From Jiangella alba (GTDB lineage: Bacteria > Actinomycetota > Actinomycetes > Jiangellales > Jiangellaceae): a stretch of DNA of 64,000 bases. Within the stretch, counting starts at the first letter, position 1. Each line of letters starts with the position of its first letter. Shown in pieces: positions 26,087 to 35,602 of this stretch. The notes under the pieces were generated by a model, which worked only from the letters and a program-made list of their open reading frames with translations, was not told the DNA's origin and searched no databases. A program made the translations under genes and the position numbers. The DNA lies in assembly GCF_900106035.1 (NCBI RefSeq), contig NZ_FNUC01000003.1:2163501-2227500 (forward strand). The letters run 5' to 3'.

Positions 26087-27379
26087 TCACTCGTGGAGGA
26101 ACAGCTCGACGACGGGGACGGCGACGTCGGGGTGCTGGATCGGCAGTTCGATGGTCAGGTCGTCCGGCGTCGTTCCCAGTGCGGGGTGGGTGACGGCGCC
26201 TTCGTCGTGCGAGACGCGGCGTACTTCGGACGCGTCGTTCAGCAGTTGGGCGTAGCGGACCTTCCCGGCGAGCCCGGGGAGGTGCAGGTGTCTGAACGGC
26301 CACGAGAACACGTGCAGGTACAGCCGGTCGCCGCGCTGGGTGTAGCGGCAGTCCCGTGGCGGCGCGAACGCGCTGGCGCCGGCGCCGTGGATCGACCTGG
26401 CGTGCAGCCGCATCCACCGCCCGATCTCGGCCAGCGTGTCCAGCGCCCGCGGCTCCAGCTCGCCGCGGCCGTTCGGGCCGACGTTCAGCAGCAGGTTGCC
26501 GTCCTTCGACACGGTGTCGACCAGCAGTTTGATCAGCAGCTCCGGCGACTTCCAGTCGAGGTTGTCGCGGTCGTAGCCCCAGCTGCCGTTCAGGGTCTGG
26601 CAGGCCTCCCAGGTGACCGGGACGCCGTCGATGACCACCGGCGCCACCGGCTGGTACTGCTCCGGCGTGACGAAGTCGGCCGAGCCGTCGACGTCGAGCC
26701 GGTCGTTGATCAGCGCCTGCGGCGCCAGCCGGCGGACCAGCGAGATGAGGTCGTCGGAGCGCCAGTCGGCCGCCCCCTTGCCGCCCACGAGCGGGCGGCC
26801 CTGGGCATCGCGCCAGTTCCGGTAGGAGAAGTCGAACCACATGGTGTCGACCGGCGCGTACTTCGTGAGCAGTTCCTCGACCTGTCCGTGCAGGTACTGC
26901 GCATAGTGCGCGACGTCGCGGCCGTGCTGGTCGACGCCGTCGCGTTCGAAGTCCGGGTGCAGCCCGTCGATGGGGAAGTCGGGCTGCTGCCAGTCCAGCA
27001 GCGAGTGGTAGAAGCCGACGCCCAGGCCCTCGCGCCGGAACGCGTCGGCGGTCGGGCCGACGAGGTCCTTGCCCCAGGGTGTGGAGCGCACCGAGTAGTC
27101 GGTCAGCTCGGAGTCCCACAGGCAGAAGCCGTCGTGGTGCTTGGTGGTGAGCACCATGTACGTCATGCCCGCGTCGCGGGCGGCACGGGCCCAGACCGCG
27201 GGGTCGAACAGGTCGGGATCGAAACGGTCGAGGTAGGGCTGGTACTGGTCGCGGCTGAGCCGTTCGCGGTTGCGCACCCACTCGTGCCGTGCGGCCAGGG
27301 CGTAGACGCCCCAGTGGATGAACATCCCGAAGCGCTGTCGCCGGAACTCGTCGAGGCGGGCCGGGTCGGCTGCGGTCAT
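26087..27379 (-). CDS. Alpha-L-fucosidase (GH29)
   Basis: 430 residues. The GH29 barrel begins with RFGMFIHWGVYA, followed by MVLTTKHHDGFCLWDS, the signature His-His-Asp strand. The catalytic nucleophile is expected to be Asp183 in MWFDFSY. INDRL and GVPVTWEACQTLNGSWGY are also typical of the family. It removes terminal alpha-L-fucose from oligosaccharides. No signal peptide is present, so it acts on imported oligosaccharides in the cytoplasm. Released fucose could feed the aldo/keto reductase and aldolase of this module. An RBS (AGGAGAAGG) precedes the ATG. Confidence 0.94.
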   Translation of the reverse strand: MTAADPARLDEFRRQRFGMFIHWGVYALAARHEWVRNRERLSRDQYQPYLDRFDPDLFDPAVWARAARDAGMTYMVLTTKHHDGFCLWDSELTDYSVRSTPWGKDLVGPTADAFRREGLGVGFYHSLLDWQQPDFPIDGLHPDFERDGVDQHGRDVAHYAQYLHGQVEELLTKYAPVDTMWFDFSYRNWRDAQGRPLVGGKGAADWRSDDLISLVRRLAPQALINDRLDVDGSADFVTPEQYQPVAPVVIDGVPVTWEACQTLNGSWGYDRDNLDWKSPELLIKLLVDTVSKDGNLLLNVGPNGRGELEPRALDTLAEIGRWMRLHARSIHGAGASAFAPPRDCRYTQRGDRLYLHVFSWPFRHLHLPGLAGKVRYAQLLNDASEVRRVSHDEGAVTHPALGTTPDDLTIELPIQHPDVAVPVVELFLHE

Positions 27380-27439
27380 GACCTTCTCCTTCAGGCCGGG
27401 CGGTAGCGGTAGGCGGCGCGGTGGCCGCCGTCGTGCGGG

Positions 27440-29836
27440 CTACAAGGTGACGGTGCCGGAACCGCCGTCCGTGAGGCCGGTGGCGGGACCTTGGTAGTAC
27501 GTGGTGTCGAACCCGGCGCCGATCACGGTGCTGGTCGAGGAACCCGCGCTGGCGTTGAGCGCGGACAGGTTGTAGCGGCCCCATGGCGCTGCCACCGCGG
27601 CCGTGGTGGTGAACAGCTTGGCTGCCTCGGGGCTGTTGGTGACGGTGTTGCGGACCAGGGCGTTGGACCGCACGATCGGGCCGGCCGGAGCGCTCGAGGC
27701 GCCGGCGGTGTTGGTGTAGCTGTAGAAGACCCGGCCGGTGTTGATCTGGTTGTCGCTCACCTCGTTGTAGAACTGGATCTTGTAGTCGAACGAGGGAGCG
27801 GTGCCACGCAGGGCTGCCGCTCCGCCGACACCTTGGTCGAGGCCGGTCGATCCGCTCGGAAACGCGCCGTCGCCGTCGAAGGTGTTCTCAGCGCAGATCG
27901 AGTAGTAGGACGGGCCGTAGTTGCCGAGGTACTTCGGGCAGGTGGTGACGGTGTTGTGTACGTAGAGCTGTCGCACGTGCGTGATCACGACCGTGATGAT
28001 CGAGGTGGAGTCGGGGACGACCGACCATGGTTCGGCGACGGTGACGGTGTCGGTGGTGTGTGCCTGGACGCGCCGCACCTGGCCCTCGCCGGTCCCCGAC
28101 AGGACGAACACGTGGGCGCCGATGACGTCGAAGGAACCGGCGGTGTCGAAGGTGCCGGTAGGAACCGTGACGGTCGTCGAGGTTGCGCTGACGACGGGGA
28201 GCTGGACGCGTTCGCCGGGCTTGGTGGTGAAGGTGTCGCCGACGAACGCCTCGCCGTTGTTGCCGTTGGGTTCGCCGGCGCCGTCGAGGGTGTTGTGGGC
28301 GACGATCACGTCCTCCAGCCCGCAGGCTTCAGCTGGGCCGTAGGAGAAGGCGGCCAGCTTCGAACCGCCGGCGCCCAGTCCGCGCGCGTAGTAGAACGTC
28401 GTCGACGAGCGCTGGAAGTCGTTGCGGCGCACGGCGATCCGCCGGCTCCCGGCGATCCTGACCGCGGTGTTGTCGGCATCGGGCTGCGGGTGGTTGGGTT
28501 CGCCGTTGACCCGTGGGAAGCAGGCGCGGAGGGCGCAGTCGGCGATCTCGACGTCGAGCATCGCGCCCAGGACCACGCAGTTGTTGCTGTCGATGTCGCA
28601 CTCGAGCACGCGCAGGTTCCGGCAGCCGTAGGCGAAGACGCCGTTGACGCCGGTGCGCAGCCACACATTGCTGGGGTAGTCGTTGCAGACGATGGTCGTG
28701 TTCTGGATGGTGACGTTGTGCCGGCGGTTGACGCCGATGCCGACGGCCCGTCTGTCATTGGCGTCGATGCTCAGGTCGCGGATGACGACCGCACCATTGG
28801 CGGCGTCCAGGTAGAACAGGGACTTCTGGTCCGCGGGGCCGACGCCGTAGACGTCGTCGGGCGTCTCGAGGGGGAAGTCGGCGCCGAAGGTCGATGCGTC
28901 GCTCATCCGGATCGCCGTACTGCCTTGCCCGTCGCCGACCAGGTGGATCGGGTTGGCCGTGGCGGGGAACGTCATGCGGCCGGAGACCGCGTAGTTCCCC
29001 GCCGGGATGGAGACGGTCGCGCCGCCGGGGGTGGCCGCGGCCGCGGTCAGGGCGGCCTGGATCGCCGCGGTGGAGTCGGCGGTGCCGGTGGGATCGGCAC
29101 CGTGATCGGTGACGACGTCGATCGCGCCGGCGGGTGGCGCGGCTGGACTGGTGACCTGGACGGTGAGCTTCTCGGAGTAGCCGTGATGGCCGCCGCGGCC
29201 GTTGGAGACCAGGAGGTCGTAACTGCCCGGCGCGATCGACGCGGGCACGGTGGCGGTGAGCTCGAACCGGGAGATCACCGTGACCGCGCAGGCGTGCAGC
29301 GTGCCGGTCGAGCCCCGCAGGTAGACCGCGGGGGTGCCGCCGCCGAGGTGGAGGTTGGCGCCGATCACGTCGATCGTCTGCCCGGGCTCCGGCGCCGGCC
29401 GGGTGTGGAACCACGGCTCGGCCGCGTTGAGCAGGAGCGGCGCCGACCAGGACGTTCCGTCGGCCGACGACACGTAGGCGGCTTGCACCGTCCGGGAGCC
29501 GGCCGGAGGGATCGCGGCCAGGCTCGTCGCGGTCACCCCGGCGGGCGTCAGTGGCGCGGCGCCGGCCGGCGGCGTGGCGGGGAGCGCCGGCACGCCGCCG
29601 CTCGGCGGAGTCACGTCGTCGGCAACGGTCCAGAGCCGCAGCTGACTGGTGGCGCTGAAGCCCGCTCCGTTGAGCTGGACCGCCGTGCCCGGTACGAGGT
29701 TGCGCAACTGTTCCGGATACAGCGCCGGCGCGGTGGCGTCGGCACGTGCGGGCAGGGCGGGGATCCCGGCGACGGCGAGCGCCGACGTGGCTCCCATGGT
29801 CTTGAGGACGGTGCGACGAGAGATCTGCCTGGTCAT
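27440..29836 (-). CDS. Tat-exported right-handed beta-helix protein (pectate-lyase-like), paralogue A
   Basis: 798 residues from ATG at 29836. A twin-arginine signal peptide starts SRRTVLKTMGA and ends near ALPARA. Residues ~40-290 include Ig/IPT-like sandwich segments (GTAVQLNGAGF, QTIDVIGANLHLGG). From ~290 there is a pectate-lyase-superfamily opening (DVVTDHGADPTGTADSTAAI) and parallel beta-helix coils rich in Asn/Asp such as NNCVVLGAMLDVEIADC. Such proteins cleave or bind plant or microbial polysaccharides outside the cell. The specific substrate and catalytic residues cannot be assigned. It is related to the next gene upstream. Confidence 0.88.
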   Translation of the reverse strand: MTRQISRRTVLKTMGATSALAVAGIPALPARADATAPALYPEQLRNLVPGTAVQLNGAGFSATSQLRLWTVADDVTPPSGGVPALPATPPAGAAPLTPAGVTATSLAAIPPAGSRTVQAAYVSSADGTSWSAPLLLNAAEPWFHTRPAPEPGQTIDVIGANLHLGGGTPAVYLRGSTGTLHACAVTVISRFELTATVPASIAPGSYDLLVSNGRGGHHGYSEKLTVQVTSPAAPPAGAIDVVTDHGADPTGTADSTAAIQAALTAAAATPGGATVSIPAGNYAVSGRMTFPATANPIHLVGDGQGSTAIRMSDASTFGADFPLETPDDVYGVGPADQKSLFYLDAANGAVVIRDLSIDANDRRAVGIGVNRRHNVTIQNTTIVCNDYPSNVWLRTGVNGVFAYGCRNLRVLECDIDSNNCVVLGAMLDVEIADCALRACFPRVNGEPNHPQPDADNTAVRIAGSRRIAVRRNDFQRSSTTFYYARGLGAGGSKLAAFSYGPAEACGLEDVIVAHNTLDGAGEPNGNNGEAFVGDTFTTKPGERVQLPVVSATSTTVTVPTGTFDTAGSFDVIGAHVFVLSGTGEGQVRRVQAHTTDTVTVAEPWSVVPDSTSIITVVITHVRQLYVHNTVTTCPKYLGNYGPSYYSICAENTFDGDGAFPSGSTGLDQGVGGAAALRGTAPSFDYKIQFYNEVSDNQINTGRVFYSYTNTAGASSAPAGPIVRSNALVRNTVTNSPEAAKLFTTTAAVAAPWGRYNLSALNASAGSSTSTVIGAGFDTTYYQGPATGLTDGGSGTVTL

Positions 29837-29876
29837 GGTGTGGTCTCCGCTGCTGTCGTGGTGGCGGCGAGCGTCA

Positions 29877-32432
29877 TCAGTACGGCTCTTCGAAGGGTGG
29901 AGCCGTCGCGATGAGGTCCCTCGTGTCCTCCTGGCGCAGGATTCGGTTCGGCACCCGGTCCATGCGGTTGAACCGCACGAGGTTGTTCTTGCCACCGCGA
30001 GCGAGAATGCCGTTGTCGTCCTGGAAGACGTAGTTGGCCTCGACGACGGTGGAGTCGCATCGCCGCAGGTTGATCGAGGCCTCGAGGTCGGGGTCGGCTT
30101 CGGCGGGCCGGGAGAACCAGATGTTGTAGTACTGGTTGGTCTGGGTGGCCGAGCCGCGGGACCAGACCTGGTTCCGGCGGACCGTGTTGGCGAACATGCC
30201 GCCGGGGATGTCCTCCTGTCCGGCCGTGTTGCCGCCGTAGAGGTTGATCGCATCGGAGCCGGTGAGCATGTTGGTGTAGATGAGGTTGTAGGCGCCCGTA
30301 CTGCGCCGTGCCTTGCCCTGCATGGTGAATCCGGACCAGATGCTCAGTCCGCCGGCGCTGCGGATCTCGTTGCCGGTGATGATGTTCTCGAATCCGCTGC
30401 CGTAGAACGGCTGCATGAAGCCGCGGCCGTTGCTGTAGACGTTGTTGACCCAGAGATTGTTGACGGCCGGGTGGGTGATGATGTCGATCTTGGTAGTCGC
30501 GTCAGGGACGGTGCGCCAGGGGTGTTCCAGCGTGAGCGAGCCTTGGCCGTCGTTGTCGACGATGCGGCGCAGTTGCCCGAATCCACGGCCTTCGGCGATC
30601 CAGGCGTAGAGCTCGCTCGAGGTTGCCTTGGCGGCTCCTTCGGGGAGGGTCGAGCTGGTGTTCACCGTGGTGGCCGCGGCGCCCGACACATCTACTTCCT
30701 CCAGCGCGTAGCCCGCTTCGGCCATGAGGACCTCGGAGGCGTTGCCGCGACCGCCGATCTCGTGGATGCGGTTGCCGCCGAAGTAGACCCGAGTGGTGTT
30801 CATCTGGCAGATCAAACCGCGCCCGCCGGAGTAGAGCTCGTTGTCCTCGAACACGGAGTCCGACCAGCCCATGATCATGCCGATATTGGAGTCCTGGCGC
30901 TGGTGGGAGGAGAGTGAGTTGCGGACGATCATCGCGTGCCGGTGGGCGTGGCGGCCGGCGTACATCGCGAGGGGTTCGTGGGCGTCGATGACGCAGTCGG
31001 AGATCACCAGGCGGGCGGTCGGGCTCGCGACGTGGATTCCCGCGTTGGTCGGCGTGAAGGCGCTGCGCAGCGCGTACCTGGTCGCCCGAATGGTGAGGCC
31101 GACGCGCTTGACGAACACGTCCTCCTGGATCTTCTCGGGGTCGGAGTTGCCGATCAGGACGGCAGTGAAGTCACGTGAGCCCGCCTGAATCGAGAGATCC
31201 GAAAGGCCCGAACTGCCCTCGAGCCATACGAGCGGCTGGTGCGGTGCCCAGTACGGGGTGTAGTCGCCGGCGAAGCCCTTGACGAACGACGGAGACGGAA
31301 AGAGGTCGGAGACCGCGAAGGTCCCGGCGAAAGCGGACCCCAAGGGGGTGGTGAGCCGAGTGGCACCGCGTCCGCTGCCTTCCAGGACGACGCCGTCGGG
31401 TACCCGCAGCGTCGTGCCGATCGCGATCGGGCCGGTCGGGAGCCGGACGATGCCGCCGCCGCGGCGGCGTCCCACTGCGTCGAGCCGATCCTGGATACGC
31501 CGCGCGTTGTCGTTGTACCGGGCGTCGTCGGGAATGCTGACGACGTCGACGCGGACGCTCCCAGGTGCGGATCCGGGCTGGTCGGTCAGGTCATGACGGG
31601 CGAGCCTGTTGATGAGGGTGCGGGCGGCGCGGACGCGGACCGGGACGGAGTTGCTCCAGCCGTTCTCGAGTCCGTAGCGGGTGTGTACGGAGAGTTCGTA
31701 GTCGCCGTCGGGGATGTCCGCGGGGATGCGGATCTGGACGACGTGCGGCTTGTAGTTGGGCCTGGCCTGTCCCTCGCCGTCGTAGAGCTGGGCCCAGTGG
31801 ACGGCGTCGCCGTCGGCCTCGCGCAGGGCGATCGGGTAGTCGTAGTTGGCGCCCGTGACGCCGTACGTCGCAAGGAAGTTGCGGCCGAAGAGCCGGATGG
31901 TCTCGCCAGGGACCAGCACATCGGTCTCGGCGAAGAAGATCGCCGGCTTGTTGACGACGTACGGCCGGGACCAGTGCTCGCCGGTCTTGACCCAGACGGC
32001 CGTGGGGTAGACGGCGAGGTCGGCGGCCGGGTTGGGGTATCCGATCTGACCGGCGACGAGGACCCGCTCGCGGGCCGCGCTCAACAGCGTGGCCTTCGCT
32101 GCCCCGCTCGGCGGGCTGTCGGGCAGCGCCGCCTGGCCGCCGAAGCTCGCCTTCGCGTCCTCGAGAGTGTCCTTGCCGAGCTTCAGGAGCCACACCTCGG
32201 ACTGGGCGGTGAAGCCTTCGCCGACGATCACCATGGAGGTGCCGTCGTCGACGCCTTCTGTTGCGTAGGAGATCGCGACGGGGGCGTCGGCCGGGTTCAC
32301 CGGGTCGACGGCGGGCAGTGCCGTCGGTTGCTCGCGCGGCGCGGCGAACGCGCGGCCACCCAAGGTGGCGACGGCCACGGTGGCACCGGTGGCCTGGAGG
32401 AGGGTGCGCCGCTTGACGTCGATGTCGGGCAT
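29877..32432 (-). CDS. Tat-exported right-handed beta-helix protein, paralogue B
   Basis: 851 residues from ATG at 32432. The Tat signal KRRTLLQATGA is followed by a hydrophobic stretch ending near GRAFA. An N-terminal sandwich region has the same plan as paralogue A (FTAQSEVWLL, VLVPGETIRLFGRNF). A beta-helix then begins around residue 310, including RRRGGGIVRLPTGPIAIGTT, GVVLEGSGRGATRL and later Asn-rich coils. Shared ordering of domains and the 40-bp spacing suggest an old tandem duplication. It probably acts on the same extracellular glycan as paralogue A, supplying oligosaccharides to the transporter. Confidence 0.88.
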   Translation of the reverse strand: MPDIDVKRRTLLQATGATVAVATLGGRAFAAPREQPTALPAVDPVNPADAPVAISYATEGVDDGTSMVIVGEGFTAQSEVWLLKLGKDTLEDAKASFGGQAALPDSPPSGAAKATLLSAARERVLVAGQIGYPNPAADLAVYPTAVWVKTGEHWSRPYVVNKPAIFFAETDVLVPGETIRLFGRNFLATYGVTGANYDYPIALREADGDAVHWAQLYDGEGQARPNYKPHVVQIRIPADIPDGDYELSVHTRYGLENGWSNSVPVRVRAARTLINRLARHDLTDQPGSAPGSVRVDVVSIPDDARYNDNARRIQDRLDAVGRRRGGGIVRLPTGPIAIGTTLRVPDGVVLEGSGRGATRLTTPLGSAFAGTFAVSDLFPSPSFVKGFAGDYTPYWAPHQPLVWLEGSSGLSDLSIQAGSRDFTAVLIGNSDPEKIQEDVFVKRVGLTIRATRYALRSAFTPTNAGIHVASPTARLVISDCVIDAHEPLAMYAGRHAHRHAMIVRNSLSSHQRQDSNIGMIMGWSDSVFEDNELYSGGRGLICQMNTTRVYFGGNRIHEIGGRGNASEVLMAEAGYALEEVDVSGAAATTVNTSSTLPEGAAKATSSELYAWIAEGRGFGQLRRIVDNDGQGSLTLEHPWRTVPDATTKIDIITHPAVNNLWVNNVYSNGRGFMQPFYGSGFENIITGNEIRSAGGLSIWSGFTMQGKARRSTGAYNLIYTNMLTGSDAINLYGGNTAGQEDIPGGMFANTVRRNQVWSRGSATQTNQYYNIWFSRPAEADPDLEASINLRRCDSTVVEANYVFQDDNGILARGGKNNLVRFNRMDRVPNRILRQEDTRDLIATAPPFEEPY

Positions 32433-32473
32433 GGGCGTGCCTTTCTGCGGGGTGACGGGGCGGGCGTTGGGGG

Positions 32474-33718
32474 TCAGGCGTTGGCGTGCGGGTTCGATTC
32501 GCGGTGCAGCCGCGCGTCGCGTGCGGCGGGGTCGGGCTCGGAGACGACGATCCGTTCCACCAGGTCGGAGCGGCCGGCGGTGATCGCGTCCTCGGTGAAG
32601 CGGGCCAGCAGGACCTGGCCGTCGGTGCGGCGGTTGTGGTCGTAGGAGACGCAGATCCGCCCGTATGGCAGTTCGGCGATGTCGGGGTAGGCCACCTTCG
32701 AGCGGCCGTCCAGGACCAGACCCCTCGTCCAGGTGACGCCGTCGTCGTGCGACAGGTACGCGGTGAGCTCGCTGCGGCCGTGACCGGGCGCCGGCCGGCC
32801 CAGCTCGGAGCCGTTCTTCACCAGCAGCAGGGCGCCGCTGCGCAGCCGCTGCAGCGCGTGGCGTGAGCTCGGCTGCCGGATGACGGACGACGGACGTGGC
32901 TGCTTCCAGCGCGTGGCCGTCGGGTCGCCGGTGGTCTCGGCCAGACCACCGGACGCGAGCCGTGCGGTCAGCCAGAGCGTGCCGTCGGTGCGCTGGACCA
33001 ACCGCGGCTCGTCGAACTCGGGAGGGCCGAAGCGGATGGTTGCTGTGTGCTCCCAGCTCAGGCCTTCGTCGAGGCTGCGCCGCACCCAGGCGCCGCGGTG
33101 TTCGTCGAGGTCGCCGAAGTGGTCGTGGAAAGGATTGACCGCCCACGGTGCGACCGATGCCGGCTGGCCCGGCTCGATCCGGGTCCTGTCCCACAACGAC
33201 CCGGTCATCACCCAGGAGCGGTCGGAGAGCACGACGGGTTTGTTCAGGAGCGCCCCGTCGGCGATCCGCCGCGGTGCGGACCAGGTGAGCTCGTCGGCAT
33301 CAGCATCCGGTGAGCTCAGGGCCCAGGTGCCGGCTCGGCCGTCGAAGTAGGTGACGGCCTGGTCGACGAAGAGCCAGAGGCGGTTGTGAGGGTCGACCCA
33401 GACGGCGCCGACCAGACTGCGGCGCCGTAGCGCGTCGTCGGCGCTTCCGGGGTTGACCAGCGTGACCGGATCGGACCACGTGCGTCCGCCGTCGTCGCTG
33501 CGGCGAAGGACCACGAACGCGAGGTGGTTGTCGCCGCCGGCGATCGACGCCGACCACAACCGCCCGCCGGCGGTCGCGTCGATCCCGAGGGTCATGCCGT
33601 AGTCGAAGCGCACCGGGACGGACGCGAGGTCCGCTCCGGAGACGATCGACGGGCCGCGCAGTGCTGACTCGAGAGCGGCGTCCAGCTCGTCGGGGGTGGG
33701 TGTGCGCGAGTCGGTCAT
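32474..33718 (-). CDS. Sialidase/BNR-repeat family exo-glycosidase-like protein
   Basis: 414 residues from ATG at 33718. Three Asp-box-type repeats are visible: SDDGGRTW at 74-81, SLDEGLSW near 207 and SHDDGVTW near 330. This is the pattern of six-bladed sialidase-type propellers. There is no signal peptide, which points to cytoplasmic action. The family now includes rhamnosidase and other glycan-cleaving activities, so sialic acid need not be the substrate; no sialic-acid catabolic genes are present. Its ATG overlaps the aldolase stop by 4 nt. Confidence 0.8.
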   Translation of the reverse strand: MTDSRTPTPDELDAALESALRGPSIVSGADLASVPVRFDYGMTLGIDATAGGRLWSASIAGGDNHLAFVVLRRSDDGGRTWSDPVTLVNPGSADDALRRRSLVGAVWVDPHNRLWLFVDQAVTYFDGRAGTWALSSPDADADELTWSAPRRIADGALLNKPVVLSDRSWVMTGSLWDRTRIEPGQPASVAPWAVNPFHDHFGDLDEHRGAWVRRSLDEGLSWEHTATIRFGPPEFDEPRLVQRTDGTLWLTARLASGGLAETTGDPTATRWKQPRPSSVIRQPSSRHALQRLRSGALLLVKNGSELGRPAPGHGRSELTAYLSHDDGVTWTRGLVLDGRSKVAYPDIAELPYGRICVSYDHNRRTDGQVLLARFTEDAITAGRSDLVERIVVSEPDPAARDARLHRESNPHANA

Positions 33719-34470
33719 CGATCGGTCTCCCGGAAGGCGTCGCGGGCGTTGGCGACGGCACCGTGCAGCAGGGCGGAATCGCTGGACCAGCACAGCCACG
33801 TGCAGCCGTGCGCGAGCGCCCGGCTCGCCAGCGCCGCGTTCGAGGTCATGACGCCGGCGGTCAGGCCGTGTGTGCGGGCCGCCGCGGCGATGGCGCGCAG
33901 CGCCTCGTCCAGCACCGGGTGGTCGTAGCGTGCCGGTGCGCCGGCGTTGGTCAGCAGGTCGTTGGGCCCGAGCACCAGCCCGTCCAGCCCGGGCACCGAG
34001 GCGATCGCGTCGAGCCGGTCCAGCGCGGCAGGCGTCTCGACCTGTGCCAGCGCGTGGACCCCGGTGTTGGCGCGGCCGAGGTACTCGGCGACGTCGACGC
34101 GCTGGAAGTCCGTGTGCGCCCGGAAGGTGCTGACCCCGCGGCGGCCGAGGGGCGGATACTTCGTGGCCTCGACGAGGAGTTCGCAGTCGGCGCGCGAGGA
34201 GACCATCGGGGCGACGATCCCGGTCGCGCCGGCATCGAGGTAGCGCCTCGTACGCGCCATTTCGGAGAGGGGGACACGGACGTAGATCTCGAGGGCGTCC
34301 CAGGCGGCGGCGATCAGGGTCGACACCTGAGCGTCGTCGAACGCACCGTGCTCGCCGTCGACGACGGCGAAAACCAGTCCGGCCGAGGCGAGGATCCGAG
34401 GCAAGGCCGGCCCGGCGAACTCGCAGATCATGGTGCCGAGGTGCTGCGGCGACGGGGAGTGGTCAGGCAC
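33715..34470 (-). CDS. HpcH/HpaI-family aldolase (2-keto-3-deoxy-sugar-acid aldolase-like)
   Basis: 251 residues from GTG at 34470. The class-II aldolase motif DGEHGAFDD (residues 38-46) carries the metal-binding Glu. ATGIVAPMVSS, PPLGRRGVSTFRAH and DGLVLGPNDL are further family blocks. Members split 2-keto-3-deoxy-rhamnonate, -glucarate or hydroxyheptanedioate to pyruvate and an aldehyde. With the fucosidase and aldo/keto reductase in this module, a keto-deoxy-fuconate or -rhamnonate substrate is a reasonable guess. It overlaps both neighbours (8 nt and 4 nt). Confidence 0.9.
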   Translation of the reverse strand: MPDHSPSPQHLGTMICEFAGPALPRILASAGLVFAVVDGEHGAFDDAQVSTLIAAAWDALEIYVRVPLSEMARTRRYLDAGATGIVAPMVSSRADCELLVEATKYPPLGRRGVSTFRAHTDFQRVDVAEYLGRANTGVHALAQVETPAALDRLDAIASVPGLDGLVLGPNDLLTNAGAPARYDHPVLDEALRAIAAAARTHGLTAGVMTSNAALASRALAHGCTWLCWSSDSALLHGAVANARDAFRETDR

Positions 34471-35602
34471 GGCCGGCCCCCAGCGCGGCCGGCTCGGCGA
34501 GGCGAGCCAGCCCGAGAAGGGCGTGGTCGTGGGCCTGGTTGTGCCGGACGGGCAGCCCGGTGAGCCGGTACAGCGTCTGGCCGAAGGCCGGCCGGCGGCG
34601 TGCCGCTCCTCCGGTGACGACCAGCCGGGTGGCGTCGCGGGCCGGGTTCAGCAGCTCCACCGCGGCGGCGAAGCGGCGCGCCGTCCGCTCGCCGGGATCG
34701 TCGACGACCGTCTGCCCAGTTGGCAGCCCGGAGACGACCCGCAGGTAGCCGCCGTTCAGGTGCGGGCGCAGTTCGGTACCCGCGATCTGGTCCCGGTCGT
34801 CAGCGGGACGGCTGACCAGACCGGCGGTTCCAGCCGCGACGACGATGCCTGTCCGGTCGGTGACGCCGGCTCCGAGCACCGCGGCCTGGTTGTCGCCGAG
34901 GTCCGGATGGAGGACGACCCCCGTCCGGCGGCAGGTTCCGACGGGCGTGAGGTCGTGCACCACGCGCGGGAAGACGAGCTCCGACAGCCCGGCCCACCCG
35001 ATCAGGTCATCGCTCCACCGGGCTTCGACGAGATCGTAGAGCCCGGTGGCGGCGGCGCAGGTGACGTGGGTGACGTGCTCGCCGGACAACTGGTCGAGCA
35101 CGAGGCTGCCGAGGGTGTGGAACCGCCCGCGCGGCGCCCGGCCGGCGGCATGGGCGAGCGCGTGGGCGTTCGCCAGCGGGGAATCAGGCCGCAGCCAGGT
35201 TCCGGTACGGGCCATCGCGGCCGGCGGGATGCGGGCGGCGAGCCGGGCGAACGGTGTGCGCCCGCGGACCGGGCGCGAGGCGTGGCCGGCCTGCCAGGTG
35301 AGGTAGCGGGTGGGCCGGTCGCCGTCCTCGATCGCGAAGCCGCGCATGTGCGTGCTGAGGCGCAGCGCCCGGATCGGCTCGGGTCCTCGGCTCTCGCGAT
35401 CGAGGAGGGTCGCCACGGTGCCTCGCACGGCCGCGGCGCTCCAGGTCGCGTCGTCGTCCGCCGTGGCATCGGCGAGCTCCGAGGTCGGCCGTGGCGGGCG
35501 CGGCTCGATCCCTCGTCCGCTCGTCACCGCGGACTTGACCCAGGTGGTGCCGAGGTCGAGCAGCAGGGTGCGTGGCGTGCCCGTCCGGTGCCGGCCGGTC
35601 AT
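34463..35602 (-). CDS. FGGY-like carbohydrate kinase (short form)
   Basis: 379 residues from ATG at 35602, which overlaps the upstream binding-protein stop (ATGA). The phosphate-1 loop LLLDLGTTWVKSAV (Asp16, Lys23) and the later VVTGGAARRRPAFGQTLYRLTGLPV adenosine-binding region are typical of the ASKHA/FGGY fold. An HPDLGDNQAAVLGAG segment also fits. At 379 residues it is about 100 shorter than most FGGY kinases, so the C-terminal part is compact. It probably phosphorylates a sugar or ketose made in this pathway; the exact sugar is unknown. Confidence 0.82.
   Translation of the reverse strand: MTGRHRTGTPRTLLLDLGTTWVKSAVTSGRGIEPRPPRPTSELADATADDDATWSAAAVRGTVATLLDRESRGPEPIRALRLSTHMRGFAIEDGDRPTRYLTWQAGHASRPVRGRTPFARLAARIPPAAMARTGTWLRPDSPLANAHALAHAAGRAPRGRFHTLGSLVLDQLSGEHVTHVTCAAATGLYDLVEARWSDDLIGWAGLSELVFPRVVHDLTPVGTCRRTGVVLHPDLGDNQAAVLGAGVTDRTGIVVAAGTAGLVSRPADDRDQIAGTELRPHLNGGYLRVVSGLPTGQTVVDDPGERTARRFAAAVELLNPARDATRLVVTGGAARRRPAFGQTLYRLTGLPVRHNQAHDHALLGLARLAEPAALGAGRA

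Noticed and set aside
32474-33718. Calling the BNR protein a true sialidase
   Set aside because: Asp boxes are shared by many propeller glycosidases, and no sialic-acid aldolase, epimerase or kinase is present.
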